From contig CAVSSX010000007.1 of NCBI GenBank assembly GCA_963730735.1, positions 992,001 to 1,056,000 of the forward strand: a stretch of 64,000 nucleotides of DNA, in the 5' to 3' direction. The translations under genes were made by a program, and so were the position numbers. This DNA comes from CAVSSX01 sp963730735 (lineage in GTDB: Bacteria; Actinomycetota; Acidimicrobiia; Acidimicrobiales; RAAP-2). Positions 35,884 through 43,161 of the stretch are shown piece by piece (within the stretch, counting starts at the first letter, position 1; each line of letters opens with the position of its first letter). The notes beneath the pieces were generated by a model that made no database searches, was not told where the DNA came from, and worked only from the letters and a program-made list of their open reading frames with translations.

Positions 35884-37260
35884 GTGGCCCGACGTGGTTC
35901 CTCGCTCATCTCCGACAACGCCGCCACCCGTGGCGCCGCCGCCCTTCGGCACCGGCGTGCCCGCACGCGGCGCATCCTGGCCTCCCAGGGGGTCTTCGAC
36001 TCCATCGTCTCCTTGGCCGGCCTCATCGGCCGACCGGTGACCAACCCGACCGGTCAGGAGATCGGTCGGCTCGACGACATCGTGGCCCGTTGGGCCGACG
36101 GCCAGACCTACCCGCCGGTCAGCGGTCTGGTCGTCCGCGTCGGCCGCCGCCAGGCCTTCGTCAACGCTGCGGCCATCGACCGGCTGGACCACGCCGAGGT
36201 CGTACTGCGCTCGGCCCGGCTCGACCTGGTCGACTTCGCCCGGCGCCCGAGCGAGGTGCTCCTGGCCCACGACGTCCTCGACCACCAACTGGTCGACGTC
36301 GACGGGGTCCAGGTCATCCGGGCGGCCGACCTCTACCTGGCCGAGGTGCTGGGCCGGATCCGACTGGTCGGCGTCGACGTCTCCAACAGCACCCTGCTCC
36401 GGCGCCTCGGGCCCCGCCGGTGGCGACCGCAGCCGACGCCCGACCGGGTGATCGACTGGGCGGCCATCCAGCCGTTCGCCGAACACACCTCGGGGGCGGC
36501 CCAGGTCCGCCTGCGGGACTCGCACGAGGGCCTGCACCGGCTCCGCCCGGGTGAGCTGGCCGACCTCCTGGAGAGCCTGCGCCGCGAGGAGCGCCAGGAG
36601 CTGCTCTCGGCCCTGGAGCCCGACCAGGCGGCCGACGCCCTGGAGGAGATGGAGGCCGAGGACCTCACCTCCCTGCTGCGCGAGGCGCCGCCGGAGCAGG
36701 CGGCGGCGCTGCTCGCCTCGATGGAGCCCGACGAGGCGGCCGACGCCCTCCGTGACCTGAGCGAGGAGGAACGTCAGGCCCTGATGACGCGGATGCCGCT
36801 GGCCGCCACCACGTCGCTGCTCGAGCTGCTCGGGTACCCCGAGGACGAGGCCGGCGGGTTCATGACCACCACCCTGGTGCTGGCGAGGACCAGCGACCGG
36901 GCCGTCGAGGTGGCCGACCGTCTGGCCGAAGCCCACGAGCACGACACCGACATCGACGCCGTCGCCGTGGTCGACAAGGAAGGCCGTCTGGTGGCCGACC
37001 TGCCCCTGCTCGACCTTCTGCTCGCCCTGCGGACGAAGCCCGACGTGCGGATGCGGGCGCTGGTGGGCGACGAGGAGCCGGTCACGGTGGCGCCGGACAC
37101 CCCGGCGGTCAAGGTGGCCGAGCAGCTGGTCGAGGCCCGCCGCCTCTCGCTGGTGGTGGTGGAGGACGGTCGGCCCATCGGCCGGATCCTGGCCGACGAC
37201 GTCTTGGACGCCCTGGTGCCGGCCAAGGGCCGCTTTCACTTCCCGCGCCTGTTCCAATGA
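35884..37260 (+). CDS. PRC-barrel, MgtE N-terminal and CBS-pair soluble protein
   Basis: This 458-aa protein has no membrane segment. Residues about 35-200 form two PRC-barrel-like units (IGRPVTNPTGQEIGRLDDIV; VLLAHDVLDHQLVDVDG). About 230-330 is an MgtE-N helical superhelix with repeated ELADLLESLRREERQELLSA and DQAADALEEMEAEDLTSLL. About 330-450 is a CBS pair (LVLARTSDRAVEVADRL; SLVVVEDGRPIGRILADDVL). In MgtE channels the N domain and CBS pair sense magnesium. Here they are separate from a channel and overlap the NRAMP gene by 4 bp, so the protein likely regulates that transporter. GTG 35884 follows TTGGAGG. Confidence 0.85.
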   Translation: MARRGSSLISDNAATRGAAALRHRRARTRRILASQGVFDSIVSLAGLIGRPVTNPTGQEIGRLDDIVARWADGQTYPPVSGLVVRVGRRQAFVNAAAIDRLDHAEVVLRSARLDLVDFARRPSEVLLAHDVLDHQLVDVDGVQVIRAADLYLAEVLGRIRLVGVDVSNSTLLRRLGPRRWRPQPTPDRVIDWAAIQPFAEHTSGAAQVRLRDSHEGLHRLRPGELADLLESLRREERQELLSALEPDQAADALEEMEAEDLTSLLREAPPEQAAALLASMEPDEAADALRDLSEEERQALMTRMPLAATTSLLELLGYPEDEAGGFMTTTLVLARTSDRAVEVADRLAEAHEHDTDIDAVAVVDKEGRLVADLPLLDLLLALRTKPDVRMRALVGDEEPVTVAPDTPAVKVAEQLVEARRLSLVVVEDGRPIGRILADDVLDALVPAKGRFHFPRLFQ

Positions 37261-38528
37261 CCTCGTCGGCCACCACCGACCTGATCGCCCCGAAGAAGCG
37301 ACGGCCCCGCTTCTTCGTCTACCTCCTGGCCGCCGGGCCCGGGCTGATCGCCGCCAGTGCCGGCAACGACGCCGGCGGCGTGGTCACCTACGCCTCGGCC
37401 GGCGCCCAGTTCGGCTACGAGACCCTGTTCTTCATGGTGCTGGTGACCGTGGCCTACGTGGTGGTCCAGGAGATGGTGGCCCGGCTCTCGGTGTTCACCG
37501 GCAAGGGGCTGGCCGCCCTCATCCGCGAGGAGTTCTCGCTCCGGCTCACGGCCTTCGCCATCTTCTGCTTCGCCATCGCCAACCTCGGCCTGGCGGTGAC
37601 CGAGTTCGCCGGCATCGCCACGGCCTTCAGCCTGTTCGGGGTGTCCCGCTACATCTGCGTGCCCCTGGCCGCGGTGGCCATCTGGGCCCTGGTGCTGTTC
37701 GGCTCCTACAAGTACGCCGAGCGCATCTTCCTGCTGCTGACGCTGATCTTCATCACGTACCCCATCGCCGCCATCCTGGGCCACCCCGACTGGGGCCAGG
37801 TGGGCAGCCACCTGCTGTGGCCGCACTTCACGGCGACCAAGGCCTTCATCCTGGTCGGCGTGGCCCTGATCGGCACCACCATCACCCCCTACATCCAGCT
37901 GTACGAGGCCGGGGCGGTGGTCGACAAGGGGATCGCCCCCGAGGACTTCAAGTACGCCCGGGTCGACGCGATCAGCGGGGCCATCGTCTCGGACGTGGTG
38001 TCGATCGCCATCATCGTGGCCACGGCGGCCGTCCTCGGCGGCACCGGGGCCCTCACCAGCGCCAAGGAGGCGGCCCAGGCGCTGAAGCCGGTGGCCGGGG
38101 ACGCCGCCGTGACCCTCTTCGGCCTCGGCCTCCTCGGTGCCTCGGCCCTGGCCGCCGCCGTCGTCCCCCTGGCCACCTCCTACGCCGTGGCCGAGGCGGT
38201 GGGGGTGGAGCGCACGGTGTCGGCCAAGTTCCGCCAGGCCCCGCTGTTCCTCGGGCTGTTCACGGCCCAGATCATCATCGGGGCCGGGGTCGTCCTACTG
38301 CCGGGTAACCTCATCACCTTGATCATCAACACCCAGGTGCTCGAAGGCATCATCACGCCGATCACCTTGGTGTTCATCCTGGTCCTGGCCAATCGGACGA
38401 GCCTGCTCGGGACGGCGGCCAACGGCCCGGTGGCCCGCTGGGTCGGGGGGATCTCGGTCGTGGGGGTGGGCCTGTTCGCCTCGGTCCTGGTGGTCCTGAC
38501 CGTCCTCGGCTGGTTCGGGATCGGGTGA
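37257..38528 (+). CDS. NRAMP-family divalent metal transporter
   Basis: This 423-aa protein has about 11 membrane helices. The N-terminal AAGPGLIAASAGNDAGGVVTY is the NRAMP helix-1 region, with D-A-G-G in place of the D-P-G-N metal site of MntH. GTTITPYIQLYEAGAVVDKG is the conserved cytoplasmic-loop region. The DAGGVVTY variant resembles the NRAMP-related transporters of actinobacteria whose ion may be magnesium or manganese. It overlaps the MgtE-N/CBS gene by 4 bp. Confidence 0.88.
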   Translation: MTSSATTDLIAPKKRRPRFFVYLLAAGPGLIAASAGNDAGGVVTYASAGAQFGYETLFFMVLVTVAYVVVQEMVARLSVFTGKGLAALIREEFSLRLTAFAIFCFAIANLGLAVTEFAGIATAFSLFGVSRYICVPLAAVAIWALVLFGSYKYAERIFLLLTLIFITYPIAAILGHPDWGQVGSHLLWPHFTATKAFILVGVALIGTTITPYIQLYEAGAVVDKGIAPEDFKYARVDAISGAIVSDVVSIAIIVATAAVLGGTGALTSAKEAAQALKPVAGDAAVTLFGLGLLGASALAAAVVPLATSYAVAEAVGVERTVSAKFRQAPLFLGLFTAQIIIGAGVVLLPGNLITLIINTQVLEGIITPITLVFILVLANRTSLLGTAANGPVARWVGGISVVGVGLFASVLVVLTVLGWFGIG

Positions 38529-38610
38529 GGACGGCCCCGATCCCGGTGCCCCTTGCCCCGCCCCCCGCCCTCGGGGGAGGCTGTGGCGCCATGGACCCCC
38601 GAGCTGGCCG

Positions 38611-39990
38611 GTGAAGACCCCCCGCCAGCGCTGGCACGAGATGCAGGCGTCGTGGGAGCGCAGTACGCACGTCGTGGTCCCACCGGCCATCCCGGCGGCC
38701 CCGGCGGCGCCCGGCGGCCTGCGCATCGCCTTCCTCATCTATCGGGGCAACCCGCGCTGTGGGGGCCAGGGCGTGTACACCCGGCACCTGACCCGCGAGC
38801 TCCGGGCCCTCGGCCACAGCGTCGAGGTGTTCGCCGGCCCACCGTGGCCCGAGCTCGACGAGGGGGTGGGGTTCACCCCGGTCCCGGGCCTCGACCTCTA
38901 CCGGGACCCGGACCCCTTCCGGGTCCCGCACCCCCGGGAGTTCCGCGACGCCAACGACGCCCTCGAGTTCGGGGTCATGTGCACCGCCGGCTTCGGCGAG
39001 CCCCTGGCCTACTCGCGCCGGGCCCGCCAGCTCCTGGCCGAGCGGCGGGGCGACTTCGACCTGGTGCACGACAACCAGTGCCTCGGTACCGGCATGCTCG
39101 GCATGGTGGCCGACGGGTGGCCCCTGCTCACCACGCTGCACCACCCGATCACCGTCGACCGGCAGCTCGCCCTCGACCACGTCACCAACCCCTGGCAGCG
39201 GTTCACCACCAAGCGGTGGTTCGGCTTCCTCGGCATGCAGGTGCGGGTGGCCCGCCAGCTCCCGGCCATCGTCACCGTGTCGGAGTCCTCGCGCACCGAC
39301 ATCGCCGCCCAGATGGAGGTGCCACCCGAGCGGATGACCGTGGTCCCGGTCGGTGTCGACGACGCCGTGTTCCGTCCCCGGGCCGGCGCCACGCCGGTCC
39401 CCGGCCGGCTCATGGTCACCTCGTCGAGCGACGTGCCGATGAAGGGCCTGGTCCCGCTGCTCGAAGCGGTGGCCAAGCTGCGCACCGAGCGGGAGGTCGA
39501 GCTGGTGGTGATCGGCAACCCTCGCCCCGGCGGCCGGGTGGCCCGGGCCATCGAGCGGCTGGGCCTGGCCTCGATCGTCACCTGCCGGACGGGCATCAGC
39601 GACGACGAGCTGGCCCGTTGCTACGGCGAGGCCCAGGTGGCGGTGGTCCCGTCGCTCTACGAGGGCTTCTCGCTGCCGGCCATCGAGGCCATGGCGTGCG
39701 GGGTCCCGGTGGTGGCCACCACCGGCGGCGCCCTGCCCGAGGTGGTGGGGACGAGCGGCGAGACCGGCCTCTTGGTGGCGCCGAACGACCCCGAGGCCCT
39801 GGCCGACGGCATCCGCCGGCTGCTCGACGACCCCGAGCTGGCCGCCCGGATCGGGGCCGCCGGCCGCCAGCGGGTGGTCGAGCGCTTCACGTGGCAGGTG
39901 ACCGCCCGGGGCACCGCCGCCTGCTACCGGGCCGTGCTCGAGGGTCGACCCCTGCCGACCACGGCCGAGGCCATCGAGGTGGTGGGCTGA
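38611..39990 (+). CDS. Glycosyltransferase, GT4-like
   Basis: This 459-aa glycosyltransferase family 1/GT-B enzyme has RIAFLIYRGNPRCGGQGVYT near its N-terminus, which holds the glycine-rich donor loop. DLVHDNQCLGTGM follows, then a sugar-binding YEGFSLPAIEAMACGVPVV with the E-x7-E motif. It transfers a sugar from a nucleotide donor. The start could be GTG 38611, or ATG 38641. It heads a three-gene run with a methyltransferase and a toroid protein (next ATGA/GTG contacts), which suggests one glycolipid or glycan pathway. Confidence 0.88.
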   Translation: MKTPRQRWHEMQASWERSTHVVVPPAIPAAPAAPGGLRIAFLIYRGNPRCGGQGVYTRHLTRELRALGHSVEVFAGPPWPELDEGVGFTPVPGLDLYRDPDPFRVPHPREFRDANDALEFGVMCTAGFGEPLAYSRRARQLLAERRGDFDLVHDNQCLGTGMLGMVADGWPLLTTLHHPITVDRQLALDHVTNPWQRFTTKRWFGFLGMQVRVARQLPAIVTVSESSRTDIAAQMEVPPERMTVVPVGVDDAVFRPRAGATPVPGRLMVTSSSDVPMKGLVPLLEAVAKLRTEREVELVVIGNPRPGGRVARAIERLGLASIVTCRTGISDDELARCYGEAQVAVVPSLYEGFSLPAIEAMACGVPVVATTGGALPEVVGTSGETGLLVAPNDPEALADGIRRLLDDPELAARIGAAGRQRVVERFTWQVTARGTAACYRAVLEGRPLPTTAEAIEVVG

Positions 39991-39991
39991 C

Positions 39992-40735
39992 GTGCTGACC
40001 GTCGACTACGACCGGCTCGGGGTGGCCCCGGGCGACCGGCTGCTCGATCTCGGCTGCGGGTTCGGCCGCCACGCCTTCGAGGCGGCCCGGCGGGGGGCCT
40101 CGGTGGTGGCCCTCGACGCCGGGCGCGACGAGGTCGAGGGCGTGCGGGCCACCTTCGGCGGCATGGTCGACGCCGGCGAGCTGGCGACCGGCACCCGGGC
40201 CGGGGCGGTCCAGGGCGACGCCCTCCACCTCCCGTTCGCCGACGGGGCGTTCGACCGGGTGATCGCCTCCGAGGTGCTCGAGCACATCCCCGACGACGTG
40301 GCGGCCATGGCCGAGCTGGCCCGGGTGCTCCGACCGGGAGGGACGATGGCCGTGACCGTGCCCCGGATGGGGCCCGAGGTCATCAACTGGACGCTGTCCG
40401 ACGAGTACCACGACGTGCCCGGGGGCCACGTGCGGATCTACCGGCGCTCGGTCCTCGAGGCCCGGCTGTCCTCGACCGGCCTCGAGCCGACCGGGGCCCA
40501 CCACGCCCACGGGCTGCACGCCCCCTACTGGTGGCTGCGGTGCCTGGTCGGCCCGACCAACGAGACCAACCCGGCCGTCGCCGCCTACCACCGGCTGCTG
40601 GTCTGGGACATCGTGAAGGGCCCCCGGACCACCCGGACGGCCGACCGGGTGCTCAGCCCGCTGATCGGCAAGAGCCTGGTGGTCTACCTGACCAAACCGG
40701 GTAGCGCCGCCGAGATCGAGGGGCGGGCGGCATGA
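39992..40735 (+). CDS. Class I SAM-dependent methyltransferase (UbiE-like)
   Basis: This 247-aa enzyme has the SAM-binding LLDLGCGFGRHAFEAARRG (motif I), then DALHLPFADGAFDRVIASEV with the acidic loop and LEHIPDDVAAMAELARVLRP. The remainder carries an aromatic patch HGLHAPYWWLRCLVG. It follows the glycosyltransferase stop by one base, so co-translation is likely. The substrate may be a lipid or sugar made by the same operon. Confidence 0.9.
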   Translation: MLTVDYDRLGVAPGDRLLDLGCGFGRHAFEAARRGASVVALDAGRDEVEGVRATFGGMVDAGELATGTRAGAVQGDALHLPFADGAFDRVIASEVLEHIPDDVAAMAELARVLRPGGTMAVTVPRMGPEVINWTLSDEYHDVPGGHVRIYRRSVLEARLSSTGLEPTGAHHAHGLHAPYWWLRCLVGPTNETNPAVAAYHRLLVWDIVKGPRTTRTADRVLSPLIGKSLVVYLTKPGSAAEIEGRAA

Positions 40736-41844
40736 GCGAGCCCCGGGCCGTGCCGGTCACGGTGCCCGAGGTGGCCGGCGTGCTCAGCGCCGACGACGTC
40801 CTGGCCACGGCGGCCTCGATCGCCCAGGTCCAGCGGCCCGACGGCATGATCCCGTGGTCCCCGGGGGGGCACTGCGACCCGTGGAACCACGTCGAGGCGG
40901 CGATGGCCCTGACCGTGTGCGGGCTGTACGAAGAGGCCGAGCGGGCCTACCGCTGGCTGGCCGACGCCCAGCTGTCCGACGGGAGCTGGTTCAACTACTA
41001 CCAGGGCGACGGGGTGAAGGACGCCCGGCTCGACACCAACGTCTGTGCCTACGTCGCCGCCGGCACCTGGCACCACTACCTGGTCACCAAGGACGACGAC
41101 CACCTGTCCAGGCAGTGGCCGGTGGTCGAGGCGGCGGTCGACTTCGTGCTCCGCTGGCAGCGGCCCGACGGCTCGGTGCGCTGGTCGCTCGATCCGGCCG
41201 GCCGGCCTGAGGGCTACGCCCTCTTGACGGGGTCGTCGTCGATCTACCACAGCCTCCGCTGTGCCGTGGCCGTGGCCGAGCGGCTGGGCCACGAGCGCCC
41301 GGACTGGGAGCTGGCCGCCGGCCGGCTGGGCCACGCCGTGGCCCACCACCCGGGGGCGTTCGCCCCGAAGGTGGAGTTCGCCATGGACTGGTACTACCCG
41401 ATGCTCTCGGGCGCCCTCGACGGCGAGGCCGGGCGCCAGCGGATGGCCTCGGGCTGGTCGACCTTCGTGATGGAGGGCCTCGGGGTGCGCTGCGTGTCGA
41501 CCGGCGACTGGGTGACGGCGGCCGAGACGGCCGAGTGCGTGCTGGCCCTCGACGCGCTGGGACTCGAGGACCAGGCCCGCCGGCTCTTCGCCGACGCCCA
41601 GGGGCTCCGACTGGAGGACGGCTCCTACTGGACGGGCATGGTCTACCCCGAGCGCCAGACCTTCCCCGCCCAGGAGCGCACGACGTACACCGCCGGGGCC
41701 ATCGTCCTGGCCGCCGACGCCCTCTCGAACACCACGCCGGCCGCCGGGCTGTTCCGGGGCGAGCACCTGCCGGTGGCCCTCGACCTGGCCGAGTCGACCT
41801 GCTCGGGCGACGCCGCCCACGGCTGCACCGCCGGCCGGAGCTGA
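40732..41844 (+). CDS. Alpha/alpha-toroid protein, prenyltransferase/squalene-cyclase-like repeats
   Basis: This 370-aa protein has repeated helix-turn units with Q-x-x-D-G-S-W-like patterns: VQRPDGMIPWSPGGHCDPWN, DAQLSDGSWFNYYQGDG, WQRPDGSVRWSLDPA and LRLEDGSYWTGMVYPERQ. Such toroids form a barrel that holds an isoprenoid or a glycan. It lacks the DxDD-type cyclase motif that I could see. It starts within the methyltransferase stop (ATGA) and completes the operon. Conserved GT-methyltransferase-toroid runs occur in actinomycetes, role unproven. Confidence 0.75.
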   Translation: MSEPRAVPVTVPEVAGVLSADDVLATAASIAQVQRPDGMIPWSPGGHCDPWNHVEAAMALTVCGLYEEAERAYRWLADAQLSDGSWFNYYQGDGVKDARLDTNVCAYVAAGTWHHYLVTKDDDHLSRQWPVVEAAVDFVLRWQRPDGSVRWSLDPAGRPEGYALLTGSSSIYHSLRCAVAVAERLGHERPDWELAAGRLGHAVAHHPGAFAPKVEFAMDWYYPMLSGALDGEAGRQRMASGWSTFVMEGLGVRCVSTGDWVTAAETAECVLALDALGLEDQARRLFADAQGLRLEDGSYWTGMVYPERQTFPAQERTTYTAGAIVLAADALSNTTPAAGLFRGEHLPVALDLAESTCSGDAAHGCTAGRS

Positions 41845-41866
41845 CCCCGCCGGACCCCCGGCCCGC

Positions 41867-42532
41867 TCAGGCGGGATCCGGCGTCCGCTGCAGGATTCGC
41901 AGGCTGCCGCACTCGCCGTCCTCCACCCACCGGCCGGACTGGACCGCCGCCTGCCACAGCTCGAAGGGCGGGCGGCCACCGTCGGCCGGGTCGGGGAAGA
42001 CGTCGTGGATGGCCAACCAGCCGCCGGGTGCCACGTGGGGCGTCCACCCGTGGTAGTCGGCCCAGGCCGGGGCCTCGCCGTGGCCGCCGTCGATGAAGCA
42101 GAAGGCCAGCGGAGTCCGCCAGACGGCGGCGATCAGGGGCGAGTCACCGACCAGGCCGACCACCGTGTCCTCCAGCCCGGCCGCCTCGATGGAGCGCCGC
42201 CAGTGGGGGAGGGTGTCGAGGCGGCCGGTGGCCGGGTCGACCAGGTCGGCGTCGTGGTGCTCCCACCCGGCCTGGTTCTCCTCGGAGCCCCGGTGGTGGT
42301 CCAGGCTGAACAGAACGGCCCCGGTGGCCTCGGCCGCCGCCCCGAGGTAGACGCTGGACTTGCCGCACCACGCACCGATCTCGACGAAGGTGGCCCGGGC
42401 GGCGGGGTCTCCGCCGAAGGCCCGGCCGGCCCGGAGGGCCGCCGCCAGGAGGGCCTGGCCCTCGTCGTCGGGCATGAAGCCCCGGGTGGCCCGGGCCGTC
42501 TGCACCAGCTGGTCGAGGCGGGCGTCGGTCAC
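41867..42532 (-). CDS. Class I SAM-dependent methyltransferase (CmcI/Methyltransf_24-like)
   Basis: This 221-aa protein carries FVEIGAWCGKSSVYLGAAAEA as SAM motif I, SLDHHRGSEENQAGWEHHD, then LAFCFIDGGHGEAPAWADY, the class I methyltransferase motif typical of this group. GTG 42532 overlaps the upstream GDT1 stop by 4 bp (GTGA), so that start is preferred over any further upstream. It converges on the toroid operon and probably modifies a related small molecule. Confidence 0.85.
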   Translation of the reverse strand: MTDARLDQLVQTARATRGFMPDDEGQALLAAALRAGRAFGGDPAARATFVEIGAWCGKSSVYLGAAAEATGAVLFSLDHHRGSEENQAGWEHHDADLVDPATGRLDTLPHWRRSIEAAGLEDTVVGLVGDSPLIAAVWRTPLAFCFIDGGHGEAPAWADYHGWTPHVAPGGWLAIHDVFPDPADGGRPPFELWQAAVQSGRWVEDGECGSLRILQRTPDPA

Positions 42533-43122
42533 GACGTGATCAGGTTGTAGATGCTGTAGGCGGCGAAGCCGAGCAGGATCACCCCGCCGGCCCGCCGGAT
42601 GACCGAGACCGGGATGAAGCGCAGCAGGGCCCGGCCGCCGAAGGCGCCGACGGCGGCCACGCTGACCAGGGCGGCCAGGGCGCCGATGAACACCGAGGCC
42701 GGCTCGTGGTACTTGGCCACCAGGTTGATGGTCAGCAGCTGGGTCAGGTCGCCGAACTCGCCCAGCAGGATGACCACGAAGGCCGTGCTGATCACCTTGA
42801 ACGCCGTCCCGGGGACCTCGGCCTCGCCCTCCTCCTCGCCCTTCTCCTCCTCGGCCTTCTCGGGCACGAAGAGCAGGTAGATGGCCCCGCCGAGGAACAG
42901 CACGGTGACCACGGCGTCGAGCACCCGGTGGGGCAGCAGCTCGAGGAGCCGGCCGGCGATCACGGCCAGGGTGACGTGGACGAGGAAGGCCAGGGACGCC
43001 CCGATCCAGACGAACAGCGGCCGCGAGCGGCTGCCCATGACCAGCGTGGCGATCATGGTCTTGTCCGGCAGTTCGGCCACGAAGATGATGGCGAACACCG
43101 TGGCGATGACGCCGATGCTCAT
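42529..43122 (-). CDS. TMEM165/GDT1-family (UPF0016) membrane protein
   Basis: This 197-aa protein has six hydrophobic segments in two repeats. Each carries an E-x-G/P-D motif: AELPDKTMIATLVMGS at the start and LGEFGDLTQLLTINLVAK in the second half. The acidic loop EKAEEEKGEEEGEAE lies between them. The family exchanges calcium or manganese against protons. The gene overlaps the methyltransferase by 4 bp. The second motif ends in L-T rather than K-T, a modest variation. Confidence 0.88.
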   Translation of the reverse strand: MSIGVIATVFAIIFVAELPDKTMIATLVMGSRSRPLFVWIGASLAFLVHVTLAVIAGRLLELLPHRVLDAVVTVLFLGGAIYLLFVPEKAEEEKGEEEGEAEVPGTAFKVISTAFVVILLGEFGDLTQLLTINLVAKYHEPASVFIGALAALVSVAAVGAFGGRALLRFIPVSVIRRAGGVILLGFAAYSIYNLITS

Positions 43123-43161
43123 GGCCGGCCGCCCGGTCGGCGGGGGTGGGGACGCAGGCCG

